From the NCBI GenBank assembly GCA_963920765.1, contig OY987251.1:15131219-15195218 (forward strand): DNA of 64,000 nt, given 5' to 3'. Made by a program: the position numbers and the translations under genes. This DNA is from Ulota crispa (lineage: Eukaryota; Streptophyta; Bryopsida; Orthotrichales; Orthotrichaceae). This document shows positions 35,072 through 48,366 of the stretch, one piece after another. The notes under the pieces are model-generated. The model was not told the DNA's origin, did not search any database, and saw only the letters and a list, made by a program, of their open reading frames with translations. How positions within the stretch are numbered: position 1 is the stretch's first letter; the number at the start of each line of letters is the position of its first letter.

Positions 35072-35115
35072 CTCCTTCTATCTCAAAACAAGTGGCCCCA
35101 TTGAAACTCCATGTT
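35072..35115 (+). mobile_element. Stowaway/mariner-like terminus (relic)
   Basis: TA followed by CTCCTTCTATCTCAAAACAA resembles the plant Tc1/mariner-Stowaway terminus CTCCCTCCGTCCCAAAA. I did not find the other end, so this may be a truncated relic. Confidence 0.35.
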
Positions 35116-35119
35116 TTTT

Positions 35120-38100
35120 AATTTCAATTTCATTTATCATTTTATAAAATGCATTTGATGCTCCAAATGTTAATCCTTAAATCATAGAGCCATCAATGAA
35201 AAGTATTGATAGAGCTTCAATTATGTCCCATGAAACCCTAAACTACCTAACTTTTCAATCGTAAACCATACATTCTTAAATCCCTGATTAGAAATCCAAG
35301 AAATCCAAGAATGCAATGAAAATGTAAGTGCGTGGAGATGGCTACCATGTCACATGGTCGGTTACATGTCATTTGCATCTTTTTATACAAATAATAATAA
35401 AAAATTGTTTGTACGACCTCATCCTCTCCCTTATTTATCAAGGCATTTGATGGACCCATTAGCAAATCCTGTAAACACAATTTTGCTTATGGTTAAGCTT
35501 CTGCTCTTAAACTTTTGCTTGTGGTAAGCTTTGCAGCAACCGCACGTCCGTACAAAACTTCTTGTAGTTGTGTTACACATGATAAAGGATAAATCGTTTG
35601 CAAAGTCCAAAGTTGGAGTCACACTTGTTTAATATGGTTGGGAATGGCTTGGCTATGAAATTAGTGATAGATATTGCTTCCAATATCTTCAAGAATTTTG
35701 AACTAAGATACTACAATTTGGAGCCAGCCAAGACTTATTTTTGGCTAAATCATAATAATTGATGTCAATTGTCATCTCAAATTATCAACACCATTGCGCC
35801 AGTATTGTGCAAAAATTGTTACTTTAAAACAAACTACGTCGCTGTGCGTGCAATAGGCTTTAATAAATCTTTTGTAAGCTATTACACAATGTTGAGATGA
35901 ATGAAATAGATATGAAATTTGCAGCTAATTATATTTTATAATATCAAGTTTGGCCGTTGGAACCCACTGGTATTGTCTCGGATACAAACAAAATCTTAAA
36001 TCTTTGACTACGGACCAAAAAACAAACATCATTTAAGTGATATCTAGAATGTTACTCTTCATTCTCATATACTTGTCCATTACTTTGCCATATTGTTTTG
36101 GTACACTTGTTCGTTGATTATTTCACCGTCATGTTTAATGCATAATCTTTCAACATTTATTCTATTATTTTCCAGTTGAATATGGATCTATCTCTTACGT
36201 GATTGAAAAGCTTTTCATAAAATGTTTAGAAAGTAGTGCTAACAAAAAAGAAGACGGCAAAAAATTCTGATGAAATGTGAAATGGAGCATTGTTATCACT
36301 TTGCACTTTGAGTGGTTTGATACCAACAATAAAAGTAAGACTTTTAAACAATAAAATCAACGGAATGTACCACATTGTATTCTTTGATATACCACAATAG
36401 GAAAGGTCTCACTATCATTTGAGTGTTTTTGTTATTGTGAAATATGTCGAACTCGTTCTCGAATATTTCATAAATAACTTGGGCCAATGTACTTGACAAT
36501 TCAATTTTGCAGCCCAAACCATTTCTACAATCATTATGGTTATATCAAACATCTCCTCATTAAACCACAAACTTCTCATAATAACATGAATCATGCAATG
36601 CAATTTGTTTTAATTAGATACCAAATTTATAGACAATTTCATCGCAGCATTCTTAAAGATTGCTTAGTATGAAGCTATCAAAGACTCGTGAAAATGAGGG
36701 TTTTTTAATCTCATCATGTCCTAACAAAGATGTTTTTGAATATTTACTTTTTAGTTTATCATCTTTATCCCGCACCGTACTGTATAAAAACATAAGTTTT
36801 TTATTTTGTTTTGATATGTTGTTGACAAATTTTATATAACTTCTAAATCTAACGGTGTGCAAAAAATGTAGTAAAACATCATCAACTCTACTTTCATGCA
36901 CAAGGAATTATTCCTTAGAGCAATCTATTTTAGAATTGTTTTGACTAACTGTTTGAGAAGGTACAATTCGTGCAACATGCAAAAGTAAAACCATGATGAT
37001 ATAACGTTTGTTACAAAAACAGCACAAAGAAATGAATTCTAGAAAATAAATTGTTGTCTAACTTAACACGAAAGTTTGATTTCAACAAGAGAAAACTATG
37101 AGTTGATTCAAAACATGTAACTAAATTAGATAAAATAGAGATATTAGGCTTTACATTTGATCCTAAATCAAGTTGTGAATCACATGTTGTAAGAAAAACA
37201 TGTTTTCTGATTTAATATGAGAAGCAAAGGAAAAATAAATCAAAACCTCAAGTTATTTTTTGTAGTTTGATAAAACTTGCGCCCTATCTGTAAATGCAAT
37301 TATAATGTAAAAGTTAAAATTTTATCAATTAATAATTATTTTTGTGAATTACCATTATAATTTTATGAATTCAATATGATTTGTGGCTAATTGTAGGGAT
37401 AAGATTCATGCTATTTTTCTCTCCAGATTAGAATAATTGAAATAATATATTATTATATTTCACATTTTATTATTATATGTTTATATTTTCCTCATATATT
37501 GAAGATTGTAAAAGAATTTGAAGTTGAAATATTAATTTAATATTTATATTTTTGAATTAACAATGGTGAATATATAAATTGCAATATGCTCATTTACCTA
37601 AATTTTTAACTGTTAAGTCTTACCACTTTTATTTTACTTTTATAAAAAAAACCATGAGCAAAATTACATTTTACTCATTTGAATAACGTAAAATTTAATT
37701 TTTGGAAGAATAAAAACATACTTAAGATACTCCCGTCACTCCTCTACTATTTCCTCTTTCTACACGCTCAACTATAGCTCTTCTAGGCTAGAATATTTCC
37801 TTCAAAGACGTCATCCAAAAGTGAACCTCCACACTTGGCAAAAACCTGTGCTTTAATTTACTTCAAGTACCAGGTCCATGGAGCTCCTTGCAATCACTTG
37901 ATTGACTTGACCGTGAACGTAAGGCATCATATGGTCATAGTCATGGGAAAGATGAAAGACCAGTAGAAATAAATATCCTTTACCATGATGTAACAAACAA
38001 AAATATAAAAATTTCTTGTCTCATCCAAGTCCATCACTTGCAAACTTTCTTTAACCATTATGAACCAAAGATATTTATTTGACATGTATCTCAATGTAGA

Positions 38101-39215
38101 AATTTGATGAAGATTTTGCTCAAAGCTTCCTCAAATCTCAAGTAACAACCGTGTATTCACTTGCTGATGAACCGTAGTGAATCTTGACCACGCTGGATAC
38201 AACGCACTTCTCCAGGACTACTCTAAATTCAGTATCTTTCTCCGTAAAAGAAACGATAGATGTAAAATTAGGCGTCTTATGAGTTCTACTTGCTTCATAT
38301 CTTAGCTTTCATTTTTGGCCGCTGTAATCCATCTTCGTTACACAATCAAATCGTTTTGAAATCGCGACTCAATGAGTACCCAAGCAACTATGAAAAACTA
38401 TTAACTACTAACAATGAATAAATAGATGTGGTGCACAATAAGTATCCAGAAGTGCGGCACAATTGTGTATCACAATGTATGCGACAAGCTTAGAGCACAT
38501 TGCAATTAAGCAAAATATTGCACTGCACAATTAAGTTGTTTTGAAGCTACAATCAATGAGCACAGATTAAAGAGCTACGCACACAATGTTGTAGCAATGT
38601 AAATCACAATGCATAAGAAAAATGGAAGCGCAAAGTGATGAAGAGCATGATACACAAGAGAACGGGTAATGCAAAGTAATGCAATGCACTATCAATTATT
38701 GAGAATTTGTTAACTAATTAATTTGCTATATATATTAATTAATACAACATATTGTAAAGGTAAAACTGTCAAGCTTATGCAATTCATGGCTCTAGTAAAT
38801 AACATTCAATCAAACATTTAAAACAAAAATTAATTGTACGCTCTAAATGTTTGCCAAATGGAAGCAGCTTTGATGAAATAGAGCGCCAACAACTAGTACA
38901 AAATATAGATGTAAAAAAAATTCACTTATTTCCCTTTTTGGTTGGTATAATGCTATACTAACATTGCAAGACTACGTGTGGATTACAAAATTTGTTCACA
39001 AGATTGCGTACCTATACAATTTTTAGGTGAGCATACATTCTCAAATTCATTGTGTTTATAAAAGCACATATTATATTATTGCTAAGATTTAAAGTCTAAC
39101 TTGCCATATAAAAAATTACAGAAAATTCATAATTCTTTGAGAGTTTAGCCTTCAAATTAATTACATATATTTTTTAAATAGTACTCTATATGATTGATGT
39201 GCTTAAGCCCTGAAC

Positions 39216-39218
<3 letters not shown>
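35120..39218. other. AT-rich gene desert
   Basis: Four kilobases with stops in all frames. Small frames at 35247-35622 and 36415-36901 show no domains. I see no RNA gene or transposon end. Confidence 0.5.

Positions 39219-39261
<43 letters not shown>
39219..39261. repeat. (TA)n microsatellite
   Basis: About 21 uninterrupted TA dinucleotides. Confidence 0.95.
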
Positions 39262-39264
<3 letters not shown>

Positions 39265-39510
39265 ATCAATGTATTATTTGTTTGAAAGTTATGATTTTAA
39301 CCTAATGTAGATGTTTAAAATATACATATTATATATGTTGCAAAAATATGTTCAAATTGAGGTGCGGAAAAATCTTATATCATATTGCATGGTGTGATAT
39401 AGTCTTCTGTCCCTATAGTAGCGCCAAAATTTTATGGCATATTGTAATATGTTCATCAAAACTGAGTTTGAGCATATTTTTGTATCATTGTATTGTTTGT
39501 TGGAATTTAT

Positions 39511-40424
39511 CCCCTAAAGGACCATTATCTATTCAAAGGACAAATGGGATTTTGGGCATGTACCTATGGCTAAATTACTTTGCATGATTTTTTGAAACTT
39601 TTATTGAAGGTGAGGAATTCAAAGATCTATGTGGGAATGTAGTTTTTTCTTCATTCCAACATTTATTGAAGAAGTTATGCATGAAAATTTGGAAAATGCT
39701 GCTCCCCGGGTAGCCAAAAACTTCTTTAAATTTTTTATTTTATTCAAATAAAAATCAGAAGTAGGTTCTTTAAACTTATATAGACGTGGGGAGCTTTGAA
39801 TCATTCCATTCTAATAGATGAGATGAAAGTTATGAGGAGTTTTTGTTTGTTGGCAGTTTTAGATTCTCTACTCTAAAGTAAACTTTGAAGTCCTTTATTT
39901 AACTCAATTTGCATTATTTTAGAAACAAAACAAAACAAAAAAATGTAGATTGTTTATCACAACATTATAACTGCTGGGATTTGCATTTTTCATTTTAATA
40001 ATTAAATTCTTGACAATTTAGTGTTTTGACTCATTCTCTACTTCTTTGTACTTACTATTTTTTCCCATATGTTGTATAACTCTAGTTGATTTGAACATTC
40101 TCCCACACATGCCTGACTTGGTCTCCTACATGGGAAAAAAAAAACCTCAACTTTGTGTAGAGTAATTTTTTTGATTCAAGAGTGGTCAAAGCCTTCTGAA
40201 ATTTTTGGGCAGCAATAAAAAAAATCCGCAATTCAAATGTAAATATCTCACCCATTTGTTGTGTAGATTGAACTGATTTTTTACCATGTGTACCTCTTGT
40301 AGTCTATTGTAAGATCTTACAGTTGAATTTTTGTAAAAAACTTTTTTTCTTACCATTGTACTTGCTTCCCCAAAAGTGGCAGTTTCTATGTTTTTGCAAA
40401 AAAAAAGGCTTGGTCCTTTAGAGG
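39511..40424. mobile_element. TTAA-type non-autonomous element (G, 914 bp)
   Basis: The left end CCCCTAAAGGACCATT follows TTAT (39507-39510). The right end TGGTCCTTTAGAGG precedes TTAA (40425-40428). The inverted repeat CCYCTAAAGGACCA matches over 14 bp with one mismatch. An interior stretch near 39770-39830 (GAGATGAAAGTTATGAGGAG) also occurs in element F. No transposase. Confidence 0.75.
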
Positions 40425-40622
40425 TTAAGGTTTAGGACATTGTTGGTTTTTTAATACATTGCGAATAACGCATTTGACAAGTGCAATTACCTGTAACTCC
40501 AATGTTTCTAAAGAAATATCAATATTGGTATCAAATAATGTTACGATAATGTAACCATTTATCGTTAGAAAACTAAGAAATTTGAATTTTTTGAAGTACA
40601 TTGAAGTGCAAAAAATAATCTA

Positions 40623-41046
40623 GGGGAATTTACAAATAGGGGCATGAAAACGTAAAATATTACAAATAGGGGCGTAATTTGAAAATAATTACAAATAGGG
40701 GCACAATTTCAAAAAAATTGTTATTTTTTATAATAAAAAGTTGGTTTGGACATTAGTTGATTTAGGTACATCACATTAAATGTTAACTAACTTCCAAAAA
40801 ATTTAAAAGTCTTCAAAATTTGCCATTCCTTTTACCAAAATTTCTTTATTTAGGCTTGATAAAAGAGACCTATAATTTTTTTGAAAATTAGCTAACATTT
40901 AATGAGATGTATTTAAATCAACCAATGTCCAAACCAACAAAAAATTACATTTTTTTTTGAAATTGTGCCCCTATTTGTAATTATTTTCAAACTATGCCCC
41001 TATCTGCAATATTTTAGATTTTCATGCCCCTATTTGTAATTTCCCC
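40623..41046. mobile_element. MULE-type foldback MITE (FB-G family), copy 2
   Basis: A 424-bp palindromic element beginning GGGGAATTTACAAATAGGGG and ending with the complement. It has a perfect 9-bp target duplication AATAATCTA at 40614-40622 and 41047-41055. Multiple internal repeats of ACAAATAGGGGC lie in both arms. Confidence 0.92.
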
Positions 41047-41340
41047 AATAATCTAAGAAAAAAAATCAATTATCATATATTTGAAATCTATAATAATTAC
41101 CAATATTGATTATTTATAAACAATTTTAAAAAAAGCAAGTTTAAAAGAAAAAACATATTTAGCAAGAGAAAAATTTAATTAATTAATTAATAATGGCGTA
41201 ATATATTAGAAATAAAAAAGCAAAAATAGAGGCAAAATTAACCGAGAAGTAGATGTAATCTTTTAAAGCCTTTAACAAACGCTAGACAACAAGAATAGTC
41301 AGTGGCAAAATAAAATAAAACAAGCACATGCAAATTAAGT

Positions 41341-41343
<3 letters not shown>

Positions 41344-41389
<46 letters not shown>

Positions 41390-41396
41390 ATTTAAC
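41344..41396. repeat. (TA)n microsatellite
   Basis: About 26 TA repeats ending TATACCTA. Confidence 0.95.
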
Positions 41397-41587
41397 TATT
41401 TACCTATTTTTTTAACAATTGATTATGATCAAAGCCATTTTATTCCTAAGTGTTTTGTAACAAATTTTAAAATATATATCTAATTTATTTTTGTACAATT
41501 TCTTAGAATCAATTGTTTCAAAAACGTTTATATGAAGTCAATAATTTTACAAATCAGAAAACTAATTTAGATATTTGTAAATATAAA

Positions 41588-41761
41588 CACTAGTAGAAAA
41601 CTGCTAAAAAATTGCATTCCACTTAACAAAAAATGTGAAGTCGATTGTGTTGAGGTCTCCGTTTTCAATGTAATTTTTTGTTGGAAACAGATAACTCAAC
41701 ACAATCAACTTCACATTTCTTGTTAAGTGGAATGCGGTTTCTTGGCAATTTTCTTCTACTG
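41588..41761. mobile_element. 174-bp CACTA-like foldback MITE
   Basis: The ends CACTAGTAGAAAACTGC and (reverse complemented) CAGTAGAAGAAAATTGC begin arms of about 80 bp that pair over GCATTCCACTTAACAA and ATGTGAAGTYGATTGTGTTG. AAA flanks both ends (41585-41587 and 41762-41764), fitting a 3-bp CACTA duplication, but this is weak evidence in A-rich DNA. Confidence 0.75.
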
Positions 41762-41799
41762 AAATGTGTAAAATTTATTTTTAAATACTAATATTTTTT

Positions 41800-42036
41800 A
41801 TTTTATGTGTATTTTAATCATTTGCATAATTTGTTTGGGCATTTGGAATTTATCATAAATTTTACAAAATTTACAGTACATGCTTCTATATTATATATAT
41901 AATTTACTTATTTAGATATTTACTTGTATACTAAAAATTTACCAAATAAATAATAGTCAATCTACAGCCCTAAAATTCTTAAAAATTATATTTTGAAATT
42001 TGTATACTTATAAAATAAAACATACAATACTAAATT

Positions 42037-42072
<36 letters not shown>

Positions 42073-42855
42073 AATAAATAAAAGTAAACACACGTCTTTA
42101 TACTTAAAAACAAAATATGCCTTTTTTTCAAAACTATTGATTTACCTCAAATCAAAAATTCTAAATCTTGTGGTACCACAAAACTTGCCTTGAATGAGCA
42201 CAAAACTTGGTCATGTTATGATTATTAATGTATTGTTTAATTTTTTTTAAAAATTGGCCCTCATTTAGTCTTATATATTATCACATTGATTAATACTTTT
42301 AGAAAATTTGAGTTTTAAATAATTGTAATCATTTTCTCATTTTTTTAAATTAAAACAAATGCTAATTAGTACAATTAAATCTTTGATTTATAATTGCTTT
42401 TTAAATACTTATACAAAAATTCAACAATTTGTTACTAAATCATGACCCATTAGGATAAATGCAACTATCATGCACAACTTAATATATATATATATTTATT
42501 ACACCTTTTCATCTAGACTTGTGCATTAAATTCAATTGAATGAACTTAAGCATAATTCATTTTCATAAGCAATAGTTAAAATGATTCATTTTCTAATAAA
42601 TCTATTTAAGATTATTATTATTTTATACAAAACAAGAATCAATTTAAAGTTTTAAAACTTTCACTATTACAAAAGAAATTAAGGAATTTTTAAACTTATA
42701 TCAAGCACACATTAAATGGGTAAATTTGCATTTGATAAATACAATTTGTAAAAACATGATATGATTGCCATGCTTTTAGAAGCAAAGTTGAGGTTTATAA
42801 TCTTTCAACTTATGAATTGTAAAAAAGAAATTTTAACTAATAAACAATTATCGCT
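41800..42855. other. AT-rich desert with a further (TA)n tract
   Basis: A TA run of about 15 units lies at 42040-42070. No gene is supported. Confidence 0.5.
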
Positions 42856-42859
42856 TGTT

Positions 42860-43164
42860 TTTAAATTTTGACAATTGTACACCAAGTTTTTTTAGTTAGA
42901 TAAGCCTACTTGCCAAATCTCAAAAGGTGATGAGAGTTATAGCATAAGATTCTCCAAAGATGCCCAAACTGCTCAAGCTACTCAAATTCTTATAAGCTTT
43001 GTAACTTTTGAATTGGACATCCAATTGGGAAAAAAATTACATTTTCACTTAGAGGATACATATTTGCACCTTGTGTAACAATTTTAAGAACATCTAATAA
43101 AATTTGACTCCATATGACTCTACCTGAATTCTCAAGTAGTAACAGACACTTGATTTTTCAAGGG
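42860..43164 (-). mobile_element. Fragment of a TTAA element (E), inverse copy of part of D
   Basis: The segment is the reverse complement of part of 45389-45690 in element D: the pieces ACAATTGTACACCA, GATGAGAGTTATAGCATAAG and CACCTTGTGTAACAATTTTAAG recur. It ends TTTTTCAAGGG followed by TTAA (43165-43168). The other end is lost around 42850. Confidence 0.6.
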
Positions 43165-43169
43165 TTAAG

Positions 43170-44705
43170 TTTGGATTTTATTTTATTTTGATATTTTGCT
43201 TTGTATTGTGAAAGAAAATAACATCGCATATCTTTTGATTGATTTCAACTTGAAATTAAAAAATGTTATTAGCATTCATTAGAAACTTTAGTATAAAAAC
43301 CAAAGTTTTTGTGTTGATGAACTTTTTATCAATAAACAAGTAATGCATAATGATCTTGATTTTTCTTATAAAAAACTTAAGATCCTTGCAAAGACGTTCT
43401 ACTATTTATGTGAGTTATTAAATACTAATAAGCAATGTAATTGTTTTTATCATTTTAAACTATTTTAAATTGAAAGTCAAATGTAAAGATACAATCGCCA
43501 TATTGTTACAAAATTTAGCTATTAAAAAAAATAATTGAGTTTGTCAAAATTGTTTGGAGTCTTTGCAACAATGATTTTCAAACCTGGGATTTTTTTTATA
43601 ATTGGAGTATTTTCAAAAATTCAATATCACAAATAGAGGCTTATATGTGATAATTTAAATATTTTAAAGAGAAAGCTATAAAGTATACAAAAGATCCTAT
43701 TTATATAAAAGTTGTATTGTTGAATAATGCAAGATTTACAAATTTTTGTACTATGAACCATAATTACACTTATGCTGTTCAAGTAATTATTAATTTGAAA
43801 ATGTGTTTTTTAAATGCATACACTAAATCTCTAAGTGTGATACATAGTTAATAAGATTATGAGAAAAAAAAAATCAATGTAATAAAAAAATAATAATAAT
43901 TGAGTAGACAAAAGAATAGACTTATATAAATAAAGATTTTTAAACTTATGATATAGAATGTGGGACACACACAATTTGAATAAATAATTTTATTAACATG
44001 TAATAAATTAGCAATATATACGTTTTCTTTGTAAGATTGTTTAGAAACGCATTGATGGACATATTTATAAAATATGTTAGTACAAAAAGAATAAATTTCG
44101 GATCATCAAACTCTTAAAAATACATTCTTGTATTTTTTGTGATAAACGTCTTGGCCATGGGCCCTGGCATGTAAATTTGATGCAACACTAAAACAAATAC
44201 ATGTACAATCAAGATTTTCAAACATCCATAAAAATTTGATGTTTTACTAAGCAACAAGTCATCATTTGATACAATCACAGTTATTTCCTTTGTTGGTTGT
44301 TTCATTATTTATAACGCTTAAGGTCATATCAACAATTACTTTTTTTAAAATCTTCAACGCTGTCACTCTAAATCATTCTTAAATTTTTTCACAATGGTTA
44401 ATTGTATTAACTCATTCAGTCCTAGGAATTTCTTTATTTTGTATCTGTATACTTTATAAACATCTAATTTAAAAATAACACAATACCATAAAATTTAATT
44501 ATTTGAATAAATAATACAAAAAAAGAAAAATTTGCATTGGATTATATCAATTTTTGTTATTAAATAATAAAAAATAATTGATCTTTTATTACCTTAACAA
44601 TGACAATGAAGAATTTTTAGTGCACATGCCAAAAATAGCCATGAAACTAGAGCTTAAACATTTTTTGCATCTAATAAAAAAATTGTTAAATTCTTCATTA
44701 TTATA
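43170..44705. other. AT-rich desert
   Basis: No gene, RNA gene or element end is visible. Confidence 0.5.
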
Positions 44706-44710
44706 ATTAA

Positions 44711-45352
44711 CCCCTAAATGCCCAAGGCACCACATTTTGGTGCTGGCAATATTTTGAAGAACCCTAAACCAAATTAAGCTTCTATTTTTAATATTTTGTG
44801 TTTTAGAATTATTCTTTTTGAAGACTAGTTTTAGCATCAAATACCCAATTTTGAAAATCATTAATTGTGGATTTTCTATTTAAGATTTTGTGCAAGGGTG
44901 TCCATTGTAATCTTGAGTTTTTTAGTGTTATGAGCTCATTAAAATGAGCCTCAAATACACTAGATCTTGGAGGAAAATTCACACTAGAAATTCATATTAA
45001 AAATCTGTAAAAGAGATTTTGAAAAGTTGAAAATGGATTGAAGTTATGTATGTTATGTCCTTTAACCTCATGTTTTTTTGGTGACCAACATTTTAGATTT
45101 GACATGTCAAATAGGGTTGAAAGAGTTGAAGTCATTTTTGCAATTTGAACACCCTCATGATCAATCATTATAATCTTACAATCTATAAGCATTATTGTTG
45201 TGTTTTCTTGTCCTATGATCTCTAACATATTTAGTTTGAATTTGTACAGTTACAATTTAAAAAGGATTGATACAACTATTCAAAATGTCGACTTTCTATT
45301 CAATTTAGAACAAATTTCTAGAATCTCAAAAAAGACTTTGGGCATTTAGGGG
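44711..45352. mobile_element. TTAA-flanked element (C, 642 bp)
   Basis: TTAA at 44707-44710 and 45353-45356. The left end is CCCCTAAATGCCCAAGG and the right end is the complement of CCCCTAAATGCCCAAAG, so 15 terminal bases are perfect. The interior matches element I (59997-60638) in inverse orientation, and both measure 642 bp. No transposase. Element D begins only 32 bp after the right TTAA. Confidence 0.88.
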
Positions 45353-45388
45353 TTAAAGAGAGAAATATGCTTTGAAGACTAAAATTAA

Positions 45389-46343
45389 CCCCTAAGAGAC
45401 CAAGTGTTTGTAAGTCACCTGAGAACTTGGGTAGGGTCATATGGAGTCAAATTTTATTGGATGTTCTTAAAATTGTTACACAAGGTGCAAATATGTATCC
45501 TCTAAGTGGGAATGTAATTTTTTCCCAATCAGATGCCTGATTCAAAAGTTATGATGCCTACAAGAATTTGAGTAGCTTTGGCAATTTGAATATCTTTGGA
45601 GAATCTTATGCTATAACTCTCATCAACCTTTGAAATTTGGCAAGAATTTAACTAAAAAAACATGGTGTACAATTGTCAAAAAATAATAATAATAAGCTCT
45701 CACATCACATTTTGAAGGGAGTCAAACTTTGTTAACTATGTTAAGGTAGTTTCAAAAAAAAAAAAACCATCTAACTTTAGGGCCTATCATCTTTTAGTCT
45801 GAAAATCCAAAGGTCTGGTGACTTTATTCACATATTCCAAATGTTTTTGTCTCTAACTTTTCTTTATTCAAATTTCAAATAAAATATTTCCTCGTTGCAC
45901 AAAAAATCATGAAAGAATGACTAATGTATTGTCAATTCACTAAACCTCCTTGCATTGTAGGGTGATTTTGAATAAGCTAGATTCTACATTCCCATCTGAA
46001 AATTTTCATGAGTGAAGCTAACATCATATACTTGTGAGTTGTGAATAGTCAAAAAGCTCATTTTTGTGTAGGGCAAAAATTTTACTCTAGAAAGGCTCAA
46101 AGTTTGCTAACCTTGTTTTGCAAGAATGAAAAAAAGTGTTTTTCTCACTTCAAGCGTTATAATCTGACAATACATGAGGTCAAATGGGCTGAATTTTTTT
46201 GTACACATTAATTTATGTGCTTTACGCACTTTTGTATGGTTCAAATTTAGAAAAAAGTTTTTATTTTCAATTTTGAGCATTGCAAAAAAAAAGTAGGCAG
46301 TTTCTAAGATTTTTCTCAAAAAACATCCTTGGGCCTTTAGGGT
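45389..46343. mobile_element. TTAA-flanked element (D, 955 bp)
   Basis: TTAA at 45385-45388 and 46344-46347. The left end is CCCCTAAGAGACCAAGTG; the right end reverse complements to ACCCTAAAGGCCCAAGGATG. It shares interior sequence with E (inverse) and with the relic at about 1655-1800. There is no credible transposase ORF. Confidence 0.75.
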
Positions 46344-47006
46344 TTAACCCCTTGTATAACATAATGAAGAGATAATTATGATCAATAATGCAATTTCTTG
46401 TTTTGCTAGTCCTCAAGTTTAAATCTATCAATTATGTGTCTTTAATGTTTTTATCTAGTTGCTAATTTATTTACTTTTTTATATTAAAATTATAGCATAA
46501 CATCATAAGATTTTTAATTTTATTTAAAACATCTAATTTCTTGATCTCCTATAACATTCGCTAGTAATTTACATTAAAGACGTCAATAATCATTTGTGAT
46601 ACTTTACTGATTGATTTTGCTTCAATATATATCTTAAATGTTTTTTCAGAAAATAACAAAGGCAATTAGCATACATACCAGTTAGTAAATAACAAAGTGG
46701 AAAAATATGATTGGACCAATTTTGAGTAATAAACTGACATTATGTGTAACACAAGGTTTTTTTTGGGTTTTCCAACCAATGCTTGTGTGGCATTCTTTGA
46801 AAATGGCTTGTAGCTTGCAGGCTCCATCCTATTTTTGGTTGGAGATGAAGGTGGTCCCTATGCATGAATTTTTGCAGCATCATGAGATTTTTGTTTTAGG
46901 CAAAAAATATTCATTGACATTTTCTTGAAAATCTTTGAATAACCATTGGCATTACTTAATTATTGCATGGAATTATAGACAATACCTCAAATAACTTGAA
47001 AGTAAT

Positions 47007-47166
47007 GGCATCAATTTTCAATTTGACAAGAATTTTATGGAAGCCTAGAGTGCAATACAATTTTCATTATTGCAATTGCATTTTTTTTGATAAAGAATCC
47101 CCTTTTTTTCTACAGGCTTGAAGCTCACCTTTTTTATTTTTTTGAGGCAATTGGCCCTTAAATTGC
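47007..47166. repeat. Dispersed repeat R2, copy 2
   Basis: Inverse copy of 31879-32040; the shared segments GGCATCAATTTTCAATTTGA, GGCTTGAAGCTCACC and CAATTGGCCCTTAAATTGCC are in the mirrored order. Confidence 0.7.
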
Positions 47167-47267
47167 CCAAAAAAAAACACTGGTGTAACATGTCTCTTCA
47201 TTTTTTATTTTTGGAAAGATACCATTAGCACTCCAAATTGCTATTTTTAACTGCTTCGATATAAACA

Positions 47268-47395
47268 AATCCATGCACAAATTTCTTGCAATTTTTACTT
47301 TATTTAAAAATGCTTTTAAAAACGATGATAACGAATCCATGCACAAATTTCTTGCAATTTTTACTTTATTTAAAAATGCTTTTAAAAACGATGAT
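47268..47395. repeat. 66-bp direct tandem duplication
   Basis: Two adjacent copies of a segment starting AATCCATGCACAAATTTCTT with a period of exactly 66 bp. I see no mismatch over the shared part, so the duplication is recent. Confidence 0.9.
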
Positions 47396-48366
47396 TTCAT
47401 AGTAGACTAATATAGATACAAACTAGATATATTCTTTAGTACCTTTGAAATTGGTTTAATGACAATAAAAGTAGAATATAAAAACATTAGCCCATATGGA
47501 TTTGTTTATTCTACATTTATGTTTAAAAAGTTGTTTTAATGTCTAAAATGCAAAAAAATCTTTGTTGTATGCTTGCAAGATTTTTTGTCATGGCTTGCTT
47601 TGCACTTTTTTTAACTCTTTTGTTTGCACATGATTTTTCAGTTTCCTCTGCATGTTCCGCATAGAACTTTTTAGGAATACGTTTTATATACTTTTTACTA
47701 TTCATTTTATTGATAGTTTCTTTAGTGCTTGCTCTACAAAGGTTTTTTCCAATACTTGCTTTGAGCTTCCTACTTTTATAATAAACATGATATTTTTATT
47801 CAAGCTATAAGCAACAAGAAAACGATGTTTCTTTATTTTGGGTAGTTTTTTCAAAAGAAATAGCATCTAATTTTTTTTGTAAGAAACATTTCTATAATAG
47901 AATTTTTTCCTACCACAATATGTGCGTTCATTTTTAAAACATGCTTTCTTATAGTTTGTTTTATAGAAATAGTGTTTGTTTTTTTTTCTTTTTAGTACTT
48001 GCTGTTGCAATATCTACATACTTCTATTTGTGCACCTTTCTTACGATAACTATTTTTGCAAATTGTGGCAATTCATATTTCTTTTTTGAAAAACATATTT
48101 CACAACTTGGTCAAGATGAGTTGATAGCTCTAATCTAACCTCTAAGCAATGATCATTTTGCAAGTATTTGTGTTTTTGATGATATTTTAAGATTAACATT
48201 TTGTTAGTTAAGCCTTTATATTGAAATTTTAAATAAAATAAATTGTGTGTTCAATTGGAACAAATATACTTGCTTGTTGAAATCCAATATGAAGCAAAGT
48301 TAAAAAAAAAATCCAAAATCTTGAATTGAGAATTTTAACAAGCACTCAAAGAAGAAAGACTATAGG

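Larger units (their letters stand above)
46350..48358. other. AT-rich desert with repeats
   Basis: Contains dispersed repeat R2 copy 2 (47007-47166, inverse of 31879-32040). It also has a fresh 66-bp direct duplication at 47268-47395 whose two units appear identical. No gene is supported; the short frames here are Lys/Phe-rich noise. Confidence 0.55.

Noticed and set aside
32045-48358. Small AT-rich ORFs of 60-90 codons scattered through the desert
   Set aside because: They are dominated by Lys, Asn, Phe, Ile and Tyr as random AT-rich frames are. They have no recognisable domains and often overlap transposon ends.
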